From NCBI GenBank assembly GCA_963682025.1, contig OY821518.1:237190152-237254151 (forward strand): a stretch of DNA of 64,000 nt. The letters run 5' to 3'. The position numbers were made by a program, and so were the translations under genes. The stretch is from Cordilura impudica. Lineage: Eukaryota; Arthropoda; Insecta; Diptera; Scathophagidae. A model generated the notes under the pieces. It worked only from the letters and a program-made list of their open reading frames with translations, was not told the DNA's origin and searched no databases. Below, piece after piece: positions 33,803 through 45,639 of the stretch (positions are counted from its first letter, which is position 1; each line of letters begins with the position of its first letter).

Positions 33803-34218
33803 ATATCTGTGGTCACAAGCGATAACCGCCTAAGTCGACTTAAGAACAATTTGAGTTATGTATGCTATCATATTCTACTAAGAATGCTTTATATTTACGT
33901 GAAATCCCCATTTTTCTAACACTGTTATTTAAGAAGTTATTAATGAAAACATGCTGACCTAAGTCGTAATAAAGCCCAATTATTTTTCTCGAAAGAATGA
34001 TTTTCGCCGATTTGAGTTATGTATGCTATCATATTCTACTAAAAAATCTTTATATTTACGTGAAATCCCAATTTCTCTAACACTATTTATTAAAAAGTTA
34101 TTAATGAAAACATACTGATCTAAGTCGTAATGATGCCCAATTACATTTATATAAAAAGCTATTTTTCTCGAAAGCATGATTTTCGAGTTAGGCCGTTATT
34201 GCTTGTGACCACAGATAT
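33803..34218. mobile_element. 416-bp MITE containing a direct duplication
   Basis: Ends ATATCTGTGGTCACAAGC and, read inward from the right, ATATCTGTGGTCACAAGC, an 18-bp perfect inverted repeat that continues with mismatches (ATAACCGCCTAA). Inside, a unit of about 160 bp (GAGTTATGTATGCTATCATA ... TTTCTCGAAAG) occurs twice in direct orientation, from about 33853 and 34013. Inserted in the LINE relic. Confidence 0.65.
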
Positions 34219-34972
34219 TATTGCATTTTATAATTCAAGTGACTTTGTATTAGAGCTTGGTATAAAAGCTCTCTTCATTAAGTTTGTATTTGATTTTATA
34301 CAATATTCCAATGGCTGGAAAAATTTTACTTTTGATTTCATATATATGGGAGTCCCAAACGAGAGTTCTTTGCAAAGTTAGTCTTAAATACTTAACAGTT
34401 TGTGTTTCATAAATTGGTTTGTCATCAACAAAGATGTAAAAAGGAATGTTTACCGCGTGTGAATGTGATCTAAATCGAACTAGTTTGGTTTTTTCCGTAT
34501 TAATAACTAGTTTGTTAAATCGAGCAAATTCAATGGTCAAGGAAACATCTCCTTCTATATTAGTTTTTAAAACCAAATCGTATTTATACGGGTAGAAAAG
34601 ACACATCTGCAAGCAATTACAATTGGCTATTGAGGTTTAAATTACTTATCTCATTCAAATAAATTCAAAATAGTAAAGGTCCCAAGTAGCTACCTTGAGG
34701 CACACCACACTCAACGTTTAGCATATTACTTTTTGCATTATTAACTTGCTTCCGTCCCTTTAAATAACTTTTAAACAAGTTCTACTAAATCAAAAGCTTT
34801 CATAAAGACCAGGAAGAGTCCTGCAACTCCATTCAAACCCTGGTCCAGTCCATTATATATACAGTTGACGACATTTCTAACCGCTTCATCGGTACCACAA
34901 TCTTTTTTAAATCCAAACTGAAATTTATAAATGTATTTATTATCATCGAAATACTTCAAGAGAAGTATTTAT

Positions 34973-35350
34973 CTATAATATTAATAGGCTAGGCGATTTC
35001 TTGTGACCGATGTTCTGTTCTACCATTCTATCCCGATTTTGACCAAACCATACTATTTGAAAGGTATTTCTTTTTAGCCGTTTTGCAGATTTACAGATTT
35101 TTAAATTTTTTTCCTTCATTTTAAGTAAATTGCATTTAAAGTTGTTACTAACACATATAAAAATTTATACAATGCTATGTGTGTGTTTATTTAATTTGTT
35201 AATGTGTTTGTAATAAAAACGAGTTTGTTTATTGTGTTGATTTGCGAATTGGCTGTAATTGGTTAGCATACCCTTAGGGTCTTTATTTAATGAAAAAATA
35301 AAATTTCCTAGAATTTGCACTCGAATTTCGGGGGCTGGAATCTGCTAGTT
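34973..35350 (-). repeat. REP-B interspersed repeat, copy 2
   Basis: Reverse copy: begins CTATAATATTAATAGGCTAG (34973) and ends GGCTGGAATCTGCTAGTT. Full-length; inserted in the LINE relic at 33241-36330. Confidence 0.75.
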
Positions 35351-36330
35351 TATATTAATAGTTGACAGAACGGCAACTGGACGAAAATTGTTCACTGTAG
35401 AAGCATTAAGAAGTTTAGGAATCGGAACAAATTTTATCTATTTTTAAACAATCCGGAAAATTGGACGAAATTGTAATTTTATTAAAAATATTCGTTAAAA
35501 TAGGCGAAATTATCTGCTTAAAAATAATTAAAAACTCTGGTGTAACGTTATCATAATCAGTGGACTTTTTCACATTCATCTAATCGATGATATTATCCAT
35601 ATCTGAAATTGATACAGGTAAAACAGAAAAACGGTTAGAATTTAGAGGTAATGTTCTAAAAATATTGCAAATATCACCAGGAAATGTTTGAATTTGTTGC
35701 CTCAAATCTCTGACTGTTTAAAGTACTAGTTCAGGCTATCGGGTATCCCTTGTTCATAATAAATTGGTACACCTGTTGATGTTAAGAGATTAATACTCGT
35801 TTTCTGCACTCTTCCAAGTAACTTGTTTAAAAAATTCCAAAATTTTTTTGGATCCCCATCAATTTTATTTAAATTATCGAAAGAGTAATTATCCCTGGAT
35901 GTTTCGCAAGCAATTTTTATAATTTTACCAATTTTTTTTAACAAATCTTCACATTTAACAAATTTTGATTTTCTACGTTTTAATACAAGTTTGCGTTCAA
36001 ACAGTATTATATTTTGCAGATTCTTGTCTATCCATGGAGTTAGCTCAAATCTTAGTTGAGTTTTGTATTTAGTGTTGCTTGTTGAATCAATGATAGTATT
36101 ACTAATGCAATATATTAGATTCTCTGTTAACTCTGTTGAATTTGCATTTATATTAACTTCAGCCAAACTACGTTGCAAATATTCTCCAACCATATCGTAA
36201 TCACATCGAACTCTGTTAATTTCAATATACCTTTTGGAAACAAAATTACTCAGACTCCTAGAATTTACCGTAAAGCCCTTATAATACTTGCTTTTTGGAG
36301 TTTTCTCCATAGGGAGAACAGTGCAAATAT

Positions 36331-37430
36331 ATTCTTATAGGAAAATGAACCAAAAGTAGAAAGTACAGCATTATTATTAAAAATCTTAAAACTTATATAT
36401 CTATCGATAAACTAGATCCACCTGTAAGCAAAAATAAAAAAGTTTTTCTTTTTGAAATTGATATTTTCAGCCAAAAATATGGGTATGGGTATGGGTGCCA
36501 ATTAATGGCATGGTATCGATAAAAATAAGTATGTACGACGTGCCACTCAATGTGTTTAATAAGTTGCAAATTTCAAGAATTACATGCAATCACTAGGATT
36601 GAATTTGTGCAAAAAAATAAATCGGGTACAGCCTCTAAAAATTTCTTAACTGACTTGTTAGAGTATTTGTTAAGAGAATAACAAAATAACAAAAAATAAT
36701 AATAAAATAACATTTTCTACCTCGGTTTTTTCGGGGCGTTGTCGTTTTAGTGTTGATTTCGGTTACAAGAAAAAAAGATTTAAAATTTTATAAATACATA
36801 TGTAATAACAAAAAAAAATTAAAACTATTTCATTATAACTATTCTATTTCATTATAATAAAAAATAAATATTGCTAATGTTGTGTAAATGAATATGTAAA
36901 AAAGTGTTACCAAATTCTCCGATAAGATAATAATTGACATAGTAATCGCTCCATAAACTTACTAAACATTTTGTTTAAAATAAATTATATACCAACGGTA
37001 AATTGCACTTGTAAGCTGTTTTAAATAATTGGAGCATAATATAATTAACCACCGTCTGATTCTATTTTCGCCCTACAACATTATTTGCTAATTATAATCT
37101 TTTGTAGTGTCGTCGATGCCGTGTTTATACTTGGTTACCTGTAATTAAAAGTAAGTTACACACTGGCTGCGTATTCACTTTCTGTTTGGTTTCCTATCGC
37201 TTTCGTTAATTGTTTTTATAATTTTTACCCATGGATGAGTATTATTCATTCATACTACCAGACAAACATACATCAGTACATACTCGCATGTATGAATTTA
37301 TTGTTTAAAATTTTATCACGGAATCTAAAATGAAATGCAAAAGTGATTCACACTCATATTTTACTTAGCCATAAACCAATGGGGTGACCATTTTTGAATA
37401 TAATTTTCCTTATTTTAAGTTGGTTAAAAA
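36331..37430. other. Unassigned AT-rich stretch
   Basis: No gene or repeated family was recognised. A short GGGTAT tandem (36480-36497) is the only visible simple repeat. Confidence 0.35.
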
Positions 37431-37434
37431 GTTT

Positions 37435-37915
37435 TATTTTTAAACTCTTTCTTTTAACTGTTTGTCTGTCTGTCTGTCAGTCTGTCGTGGGTCCACCCCA
37501 TTCCCCCTTATCCAATTGATCTGAAACTTGGCCCATAGTCTTGTTGTGACTACAGATTAATTTTGGGGTAGTCACGCATAGTCACGCATAGTCACAAACA
37601 GTCACGGAGTGATCTAAATGTCATTTCCCCTCACCCGATCGATCTGAAACTTGGTCCATACACTTGCTGTGAAAATAGATTAACTTCGACATAGTCACGC
37701 GCAGTCACGCATAGTCACGCACAGTCACGGAGATATTAAAACCGCACTTCACTCATCCGATCGACCTGAAACTTTATGCACAGACTTGTGGCCAAAGATT
37801 AATTTTAAGATAGTCGCACACAGTCATGCACAGTCACGGATATATTCAAAACTCATATGCTTAAGAAAAGAAAGAGTTTTAATAAAAACTTTGTTTTTAT
37901 GGGTTAGATTATTAT
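37435..37915 (+). repeat. 122-bp-array element, copy 3, with (GTCT)n lead-in
   Basis: The most informative copy of its ends: TTTTTAAACTCTTTCTTTT, (GTCT)n at 37462-37485, GGGTCCACCCCATTCCCCCT, about three array units, then AAGAGTTTTAATAAAAACTT, TGTTTTTATGGGTTAGATTA. A GTCY microsatellite beside a tandem core suggests a Helitron/DINE relative. Confidence 0.85.
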
Positions 37916-38499
37916 ATCACAACGATCCAGATACCGAAAAACAATAGGCCGCGGAATAAGTGAGATAATTATTGATCTATGGTAACTTAATATCGGAAGA
38001 GATTATGATATGGATACCAGATGCATAAGCCTAACATATTTACATATAGGTATACATTTAAGTATAATATTTGTAATCAACGAAGAAAATTAACATTTTC
38101 GGTCGTACCATCTTGAAATGTTCTATTTTATTTAACTAAGAAGTATCAAAAATTTTGGAAATATCTTGATTAAATTTATTTTGATTATAACTCTAATCAA
38201 GTTATGAATTAGAAGTTATTGAGATGGTCTTTATAACGTGCTATTTTATTTGTGAAAAGTCAAAGGTCAAAAGGATTAAAAAACATACAGTGAGTGACAA
38301 TACAATGAAGTGTTTTAACAAAATATACTTTTGACGATTTGAACGGTTAATACCAATTGGAATTGAAAGCTCTTTTATTAATTTAAAAATTTTTATGTTT
38401 TATTACTTAATACAGTTCAAATATAAGCATAAAATAGCTTCAGAAAAAATATTAACAAAACTTAAAAGTTAAATTTTTATGCTGTTGACAAAACAATGG

Positions 38500-39975
38500 A
38501 AACCTTTACTACACAAAAATTGCAAACTTTCTCTTATTTTTGGTTTCAATATTTCCATTATTTTTAAGTACTGCTTCATAACGCCGAGGCATGGAGTTAA
38601 TTAAATTGTTGATGATATCAATTGAAATTTGTTTCCACTCTGAATTAACTGCCTCTATGAAATGTGTATTGTTTGTTTAATTTCGTGTGGAGTTTTTTTT
38701 TCGATATACAATTTCCCCTCTGTGTGATTGGGTAACCATTCCAAAACACTAACTGCATTAAATTGTAGCCATTCGGTTACACCTTTGAAGATGTGTTTTG
38801 GGTCATTGTTATGTTGAAATTGCAGACCAGAGGCATATTTTCCTCCTCGTATATCCATCCACATTATGTCCTTTAGAATTTGCCTGTATCCAATTCCAGT
38901 TAGAGTATTTATGACTAAATGAATTTGTCCAATTCCTTGGCCCGAAAAGCAACGCACATACCATAATATTTCCACCGTCAAACTTAACAATTTTAATTGT
39001 ATATTTTGGGTCTATTCCATTTTCCTTTGGTCGTCATGCAAACGTTCTTCCATCATGACCTCTTAAATTAAACTTGGATGCTTCTGAAAAGACTAGTTCA
39101 TGTGTACTTTAGCAAAATTTATGCGAGCTAGACGATTTTTCTCTGATATCAGTAATTTCTTCACAGGACGACAAACACCCAGATCAGACCCAGAAACAGT
39201 TCGAGCACATATTTTTAGTTTCAGATTGTTAATGGCGTCATTAGGTAGCAGTTTTGGATATTTGTATACTCTGCACACTGTGCAGAGGGTATATTAGGTT
39301 TGTCACTTCGTATGTAACCCATCGAAAAATGCATTTACAACCCCATAAAGTATATTTATTATTGATCCTTATAACAACTCGAGTCGATATAGCGACGTCC
39401 ATCTATCCGTTTGTCTGTGGAAATCACGGTCATTCACAAAAAAAAACCATTTATATGGGTAAAGTTATGATAATATTGTTTGTCATTATTTCAAGCAGGT
39501 TGGTATTGAAAATGGAGTAAATCGTGCATCATAGTGTCCAGATATGTCCAAAAAGATGAAGACACATCTAAAAAAAAATTTAAATTTCAGTGTGTTTGTC
39601 GTAATAATTTAGTCTTAAGTTTATCATATTATCAAAATGTTGCTTTTTAAAATATTTTGTTTGCATTTGTTATAAATTGATATTAATGTAAACATAAAAC
39701 CGATGTGGAGGTTACCAAAAATCGGCACAGCCGAATTTAACGCTCTTAAATGTTTGCTATTATATTATAAATTTTATATTAGATATAAATTATCTTTTGC
39801 TATTAAATTATCATATCTTTGACTCGTTTTACGGGGCCTGCCGCCTAAATATTGAGTCGTCACCATACCTCTTTCACGATATTTCTTGATAATTTTTGAA
39901 GTTAAGATCAGCAATAAAATTATCCACTATTCTGGTTTTTAACTTTTCACAAAACTCTGTTCTCGCCATTGTTTT
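38500..39975 (-). pseudogene. Tc1-type transposase relic
   Basis: The N-terminal piece is 39975-39825 (MARTEFCEKLKTRIVDN, then FKNYQEISRKRYG), a helix-turn-helix start. After the INE-1 insertion, 39278-39093 gives ICARTVSGSDLGVCRPVKKL and NRLARINFAK. 39040-38900 gives KIVKFDGGNIMV. 38990-38655 gives LQFQHNNDPKHIFKGVTEWL, where the catalytic DNDPKH block has become NNDPKH, and VSVLEWLPNHTEGKLYIEK, the region of the last catalytic acid. Several stops and shifts make it dead. Confidence 0.75.
39261..39765 (+). mobile_element. INE-1/DINE-1-type element, short copy
   Basis: Starts TATACTCTGCACACTGTGCA followed by GAGGGTATA, has GTCCATCTATCCGTTTGTC, GTGGAAATCACGG (39399-39430), and ends GATGTGGAGGTTACCAAAAA, TCGGCACAGCCGAATTTAAC. 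Inserted in the Tc1 transposase gene. Confidence 0.75.
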
Positions 39976-40058
39976 AAAATAATTAATTATAAAATTAAAT
40001 CATTAAAAAATACAATTGTGTTTTAAAAACAGTTGAAAGAAAACGTCAGAAACTATAA

Positions 40059-41032
40059 CAGCCGTATTCATAAAAAAATCTTAAATCAGGTTTCAAATAC
40101 AAATTAGTTAAAACACATTTTAAGCCTAAAAAAGGTTTGTTAAAAATTCGTATTCATAATCAGTATTTTAAGTAATAAACGTTTTAACGTTTTATTAAAA
40201 TCTATGATGACAACACTACATTTTTTATTTGCCACTTGAGTTGTAATGATGTAAAATCATGGTTATTAATTTATACAGTATTCGTGTCTATAATTTTTTT
40301 TTTGCTGTGTTTGAGAAAAATATGGTTTTTACTGAAAAAAAATTAATGATAAACTTGTCTATTAAATAAATAAAGAAAACATTCAAAGCAAAATGATAGG
40401 TAGATATGTAATTTATGTGGTGATTTTATTGTAGATTAAAAAAGTATTCAAATAACCAGTTTTATTTAATTTGTTTTGATTGTCTCTACATCACTAGTTT
40501 TCTTTGTTCTTTTATTATTAAAATTAAAAATATTCCTTTTAATGTAGTTGACTTAATTAAGTCATTTTAATAATTTGTAAAAATACGACGAGCGCAAGCG
40601 CTCCTTATCCGGAATAGCAAACGGGTCGCTCCTTTTTTTTTTTTGTTAATTTTCTTTTGACGATCATTTGAGATTTGGGCAATAATTTCTATTGTAAACA
40701 AAAACAGTATGTAATTTAAACATAATTTTTGTCCATAAAAATAATTCTTACCAATTCTATTTATCAAATATAAATTGTCCATTTATCATTAAAATCAATT
40801 GAATGATAATTTTTCGGTACTGTGTTCAAAATGAAAACATACACAAAGCAAAAAGCACAAATGTCATTTTAAAATAGGTTTTAAATAGGGTCGAACCAAT
40901 TTTAAAATTCTTTTATTTACGCAAGGTTGAAAATGGGTATTTTAAGCTAAAATTCGTTTATGAATACAATTTTATCGATTTTTGCTTAAAATGGATTTGA
41001 AATGCTGTTTAAAATTTTTATGAATACGGCTG
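40059..41032. mobile_element. MITE with TAA duplication (PIF/Harbinger-like)
   Basis: CAGCCGTATTCATAAAAA (40059) is inverted at the right end (TTTTTATGAATACGGCTG, ending 41032). The pair is flanked by TAA on both sides, and 3-bp TWA duplications are typical of PIF/Harbinger. Beyond the ends the inverted similarity continues as TTAAATCAGGTTTCAAAT. No transposase; inserted in the Tc1 remnant. Confidence 0.6.
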
Positions 41033-41182
41033 TAAGTATTTAAATAACGGTTAAGATTTTATGCATTTTCTTTCATACCATCTCTTATTTATATATTATT
41101 GTTTTTGGTTTACTTAACTCTGTGTACAGAAGTGTAAAAGAGTTCATTGTTTTGGCAACACTAAAAAAAATATTTTGTCTAT

Positions 41183-41240
41183 TTATACCCTATACCACTA
41201 TGTGGTTTGGCTAGACCGACTATAATTTTCTTACTTGTTT
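41183..41240 (-). mobile_element. Ends-only DINE-like copy (~58 bp)
   Basis: In reverse orientation the 3' terminus (TATACCCTATACCACTATGT, GGTTTGG) is fused directly to the 5' palindrome half and start (CTAGACCGACTATAATTTTC, TTACTTGTTT), with the roughly 700-bp interior absent. Confidence 0.7.
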
Positions 41241-41499
41241 TTATTGTATTTTTTGTAACAAATTTGTTACCTTTCGATAGAGAACTCACCAGAGAGTTAT
41301 GAAGCAAAAAAATCCCCATTTTTTTGGACTTAACGAGAAATTATTTAAACAAAATTATGTATGTCCGATCACAGGGAACATTTGTACACATCCGGTAATT
41401 TAAGATTCTTTATGGCACTTTTTTAAAATCAAACAGAGAGCGTCATCTATATATCACTTATTGCAAACAACTGCAGGGGCTCTGCTAATATAAAAATAT

Positions 41500-41625
41500 T
41501 TATTATTAATTATTATTTCAACCGGTTAATTTTTAATTTATCGTTTTTTCCATTTTTCATTTTTTATTTTTCTTCATTTTTATTTTTAATTTTTTCATTT
41601 TTTATTTTTCGTTTTTCATTTCATT
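41500..41625. repeat. TTTTTCATT minisatellite, left part
   Basis: Degenerate tandem copies of a TTTTTCATTTTTTAT-like unit. The array continues after the pogo/Tigger element at 44880-45470, so one minisatellite was split by that insertion. Confidence 0.75.
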
Positions 41626-41858
41626 TACAGGCGTTTCCCGATTTAACGAGCACCATCGTTGTCAGCCATTCTCGTTAAATCGAATTTTTCGTTAAATCGA
41701 GTACCATAGTAAATTGACCTCTTTTTACAAAAAACAAAAATAAAATAGTGTTTTTAAAGGGTTTTTATTTATAATAGTTTAATAGTTTAAAGCAAAAAAA
41801 AAATTAAAAGAAACAATTCAAAACAATTTCTTTGAGATCAATTATGTAATACGTTAAA

Positions 41859-44510
41859 TTAAAAAAAAAGTTTAGTTAAAAAAGTTGCGAATAATTGTTT
41901 GCTTTTTACTGCATCTTCCTGGAGCTCTGTCAAAGCAATCAGTTTTGTAGAGTCCACATTATTTTGTTTGGCCCATTTAATACACACATCAAAGCTTTTT
42001 ATGGCATCAACATGTTTAATTTTAGGCTCTTCATGTTCAGTTTCCTCCTCGATTTGATCTTCGTTCTCTTCCATATTGCCGGTAAATTCGTCAGATCGCT
42101 CAATCCATAAGTTAAAGTCGCTGATCGAAAACTCAATCTAAAAAAAGTATGTATGTAAATAAAAAGAAAATATGTATGTACATACATATGTATGTAAACA
42201 AAGATCTCCTTACAAATTTACAATTTAAAACAAGTAAGAAAATTATAGTCGGTCTAGACCGACTATACGATACCCTATACCATGCGTTTAGAAACCCTAT
42301 CTCTTAGGCCCAACTAACTGGACATAGAAAATAAGCAAAAACCAAATTTGAGTGGGATTTTTATACCCTATACCACTATGTGGTTTGGGTATAATGACTT
42401 TGTGCTGCTGTTTGTAACTACCAAAAATATTTGACGTAGACCCATCTTTAATTATACCGATCGAATCAGAATCACTAACTGATTCGATTTAACGATGTCC
42501 GTCCGTCCGTCCATCCGTCCGTCTGTGTGTCCATATAAAGCTTGTAATCAAACTGCAGGTCGCAAATATGAATATATTTTGATGAAATTTGGTATATATG
42601 CTTTCATCGGCCATAGGATGAACGCTATTGAAATTGGTGAGAATCGGTCCAGGTTCAGACCTAGCCCCCATACAAATGACCCCTATAAAATCGACATTAA
42701 TTGCCATAAGATCCAAATTGTCGTATAGACCTTAGTCAAATTGGGTTTGTATGTGTTTATTACATCCATTAATGAATAGTCCAAAAACGGTTCCTATGGG
42801 ACAACTCTTGGTCATAGGCCCCATATAGAGCTGCTTCCCGATCTTCACTTAAATCTATCAAAAAAGAAAAATATTGCACTGATTCATCTCAAATTTTGTA
42901 TTTTCGCAAAATACAAGAGACTTTACCAACCATGGTCTGGATCGGTCCATTTCTGGACCTAGTCCCCATATAGACATAGGATCCGATATGAACTTTTTCA
43001 TATCAAGGTTTACATGGACACACAGACGGACGGACGGACGGACGGACGGACATTGTTAAATCAACTCAGAAAGTGATTCTGATTCGATCGGTATAATTAA
43101 AGATGGGTCTAGGTCAAATATTTTTGGTTGTTACAAACAGCAGCACAAAGTCATTATACCCAAACCACATAGTGGTATAGGGTATAATTACCGTTGGAAA
43201 AATTGTATTTAACAATTGCACCCCATTTCTCATCGCCAAGGTGTCATCATCATGCCGTAAATACGAAGATAAGGGAAGATCGTCTTCTTCATCAAAGTGG
43301 TCGTCTGGTTCAAGGAGCTTATTCCAACATTTAGCAAGCGATGATTCAGAAATCGATTTCCAACCCATTGCTATTGCGGTTACAGCATCAAAAAGAAAGT
43401 AACTTTTAAAAAAAGCAGCAACATCACTCTCCTGACTACCGAAAAGCTTCGACAAAAGGCTGTTTTTGTAATGCAGCTTGAGCAAACGAATCGCATTTTG
43501 GTCCATAGGCTGCAAAAGTGGTGTTACATTTGGTGGCATATACGAAACCCATATTTTGCCATCACTTGTTTCCTTGAAAAGGTCTTCCGCCGGCGGGTGA
43601 GATGGTGCATTATCCAAAATCAACAGGGCTTTTAGCGGCAATTTTTTTCACGTAAAAAGTGTTCAAAAGCATAATTTTTGAATTTTTTAAAAACATAATT
43701 CTGTGTGATAATTACCTGAGGAATGAATTTTTCGAAAAACCAGTCCTTAAATATGCTGTAAGTCATCCAAGCGCTCTGTGAGGCAGCATAATGAACTGGA
43801 ACAATTTTGTTGCGGAATGCCCGTGGTTTTAGCGATTTGCCTATAACTAAAGGCTTAATCTTTTTGGTGCCACTAGCGTTGCTGCACAATAGCACAGTCA
43901 CTCTCTCTTTCGATACTTTTCTTCCAGAAGCATTTTTTTATCATTGCACATGTATGTTTTATCCGGTAAAACTTTCCAAAATAACCCTGTTTCGTCAGCA
44001 TTAAATATTGCATCCTTTGATAAAGCGTTTGCAGCGATGAGTTCCTTAAAATGCTTCTTAACTGGCTTTACTTGTGTCCAATCGGCTGACAATTTTTCAC
44101 CACATTGCTTCAAAAGCCGTATGCCAAATCTCTGTTTAAAACGAGTAAGCCAACCATGACTCGCGTTAAAATTTCCATCATACAGCCTTTTGTGTAAGTC
44201 TTTAGCTTTTTGCTTTATTATGGCTCCTGTGACGGGAATATCAGCGTTTCGTTGTGTCAGAAACCAAGAATACAGCTTTTTCTCCATGTTTGGGAATTCA
44301 CCAGGCTTCACGGCTTTTCTTTTCTTAGAGGTGTAGCACTTTTAGTCAACATTTCTTAAAAGTTTATCTTTATTTTTTAAAATTGTGCATACAGTTGATG
44401 ATTTTAACCGAAATTCGTTACAAAGATCTGCAACACGTTTTCCCTTCTTATGGAGATCAATAGTTGTTAATTTTGTCTTTGTCTAAATCTAATCGTTTTC
44501 TGGCACTCAT
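41859..44510 (-). pseudogene. pogo/Tigger transposase (CENP-B/jerky-like), interrupted
   Basis: Starts MSARKRLDLDKDKIN at 44510; after a shift, GKRVADLCNEFRLKSSTVCT and ILKNKDKLL form the CENP-B-type helix-turn-helix. 44311-43898 has the second DNA-binding domain (EKKLYSWFLTQRN, GWLTRFKQRFGI) and the first catalytic Asp in FNADETGLFWK. 43901-43632 has TVLLCSNASGTKKIKPLVIG and ASQSAWMTYSIFKDWF. 43641-43190 has the second Asp in ALLILDNAPSHP and the third in PLLQPMDQNAIRLL. The acidic C-terminus (EENEDQIEEETEHEEP) is at 42074-41859, beyond the DINE insertion. All three catalytic aspartates survive, but shifts and the insertion inactivate the gene. Confidence 0.85.
42227..43188. mobile_element. 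Head-to-head DINE composite inserted in the pogo gene
   Basis: 42227-42360 is a forward 5' end with intact palindrome. 42361-43004 is a reverse copy lacking its 5' end; it starts TTATACCCTATACCACTATG and has the (GTCC)n core at 42497-42515. 43005-43188 is a forward 3' end with (GGAC)n at 43027-43050 and ends CCACATAGTGGTATAGGG. All three pieces belong to the family at 1037. Confidence 0.75.
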
Positions 44511-44879
44511 TTTTCTTTTATTACACTTTACACGAATGAACTGATGATGCGAAAAATTTATGAGCCCATGTTTTTAAAGAAACGGCGTTTCTACTACATA
44601 TGTAATATTTTGCTATTCTCTTTTTTGTTTTTGCGTTTTACTATGTAATATTTGGCTATTCTCTATTTTGTTTTTTCTTTTTTTTTATGTGATTCCCCGT
44701 TTTGGGAACGTACGTTATTATTTAAACTGATAAACAAAAATATGTAATTTTGCTCGTTACTTCGAGTACTCCAGTGTCAAAAATCTCGTTATTTAAGGTA
44801 CTCAATAGAAGAAATTTGGGTGCGCGTTATATCGAGTTCTCGTAAAAACGAATACTCGTTAAATCGGGAAACGACTGTA

Positions 44880-45470
44880 TTATTTTTCTTTTTTCATTTT
44901 TCATTTTTTATTTTTCAATTTTTATTTTTCATTTTTTGTTTTTCATTTTTTGTTTTTCATTTTTCATTTTTAATTATTTATTTTCAATTTTTCAGTTTTC
45001 ATTTTTTATATTTCATTTTCGTTTTTCAGTTTTAATTTTTTATTTTGCATTTTGTATTTTTCAGTTGTCGTTTTTCATTTTTAATTTTACAATTTTAATT
45101 TTTCATTTTTCATTTTTTATTTTTCTTTTTTCATTTTTTATTCGCTTTTTATTTTTAATTTTTCATTTTTATTTTTCATTTCTTATTTTTGTTTTTTATT
45201 TTTCAATTTTTATTTTCCATTTTTTATTTTTCCTTTTTCATTTTTCATTTTTAATTTTTCGTTTTTAATTTTTCATTTTTTATTTTTCACTTTTCATTTA
45301 TAATTTTTCATTTTTCATTTTTTATTTTTCATTTTTTATTTTTAGTTTTCATTTTTTATTTTTCAGTTTTCATTTTTCATTTTTTATTTTTCATTTTTCG
45401 TTTTTCGTTTTTCATTTTTCAATTTTCATTTTTAATTTTTTATTTTTCATTTTTCATTTATTGCACATCA
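44880..45470. repeat. TTTTTCATT minisatellite, right part
   Basis: About 590 bp of degenerate units such as ATTTTTCATTTTTTATTTTTC. Long phenylalanine-rich ORFs in all frames (for example 44936-45268) are by-products of the repeat. Confidence 0.85.
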
Positions 45471-45639
45471 TAATTTTTTCAACAATGCAATCATAAGTCA
45501 CACCGATTTTATCTTACGGCTGTTACGCTGTTTTTGTGATTGTATTGTGAAATATAAATTTACCCCCCTGCGCGTATAGATGTTTACACATCAAGAACAA
45601 ATTTGCAAATTCAGAATTTTCCAATGTATTGTTATTAGC

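Larger units (their letters stand above)
33241..36330 (-). pseudogene. LINE relic (CR1/Jockey-like), interrupted twice
   Basis: On the minus strand, 36310-35726 is an open 194-aa linker between endonuclease and reverse transcriptase (LRFELTPWIDKNLQNIIL, DPKKFWNFLNKLLG). 35500-35360 gives FPDCLKIDKICSD and related first reverse-transcriptase blocks. 34959-34771 gives FQFGFKKDCGTDEAV and FMKAFD. About 34720-34630 gives GVPQGSYLGPLLF and a damaged LLAD. 34612-34250 gives KTKLVRFRSH and VKYLRLTLQRTLVWDSHI. 33598-33407 is the C-terminus. Stops are common. It is split by a REP-B copy (34973-35350) and a MITE (33803-34218); the A-rich 3' end is near 33245. Confidence 0.75.
38288..41180 (-). mobile_element. 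Degraded Tc1-type transposon
   Basis: The left end is TA then CAGTGAGTGACAATACAATG (38286-38307), a Tc1-style terminus. Inner terminal-repeat sequence ACAAAACAATGGAAACC (38491) is matched, inverted and diverged, by GAGTTCATTGTTTTGGC near 41140-41157. The right end proper is missing, replaced by a DINE remnant at 41183. Transposase fragments lie at 38500-39975. Insertions inside are an INE-1 (39261-39765) and a Harbinger-like MITE (40059-41032). Confidence 0.65.
41628..44877 (-). mobile_element. pogo/Tigger-type transposon with TA target duplication
   Basis: Left end CAGGCGTTTCCCGATTTAAC (41628); right end read inward CAGTCGTTTCCCGATTTAAC (44877), flanked by TA at 41626-41627 and 44878-44879. 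These are Tigger-like ends. The inner arms repeat TCGTTAAATCGA words. The transposase pseudogene runs 44510-41859 and is split by a DINE composite (42227-43188). Confidence 0.9.

Noticed and set aside
44820..45268. Two long Phe-rich ORFs (71 and 110 codons)
   Set aside because: They are translations of the TTTTTCATT minisatellite; all frames look alike and no start or splice context supports them.
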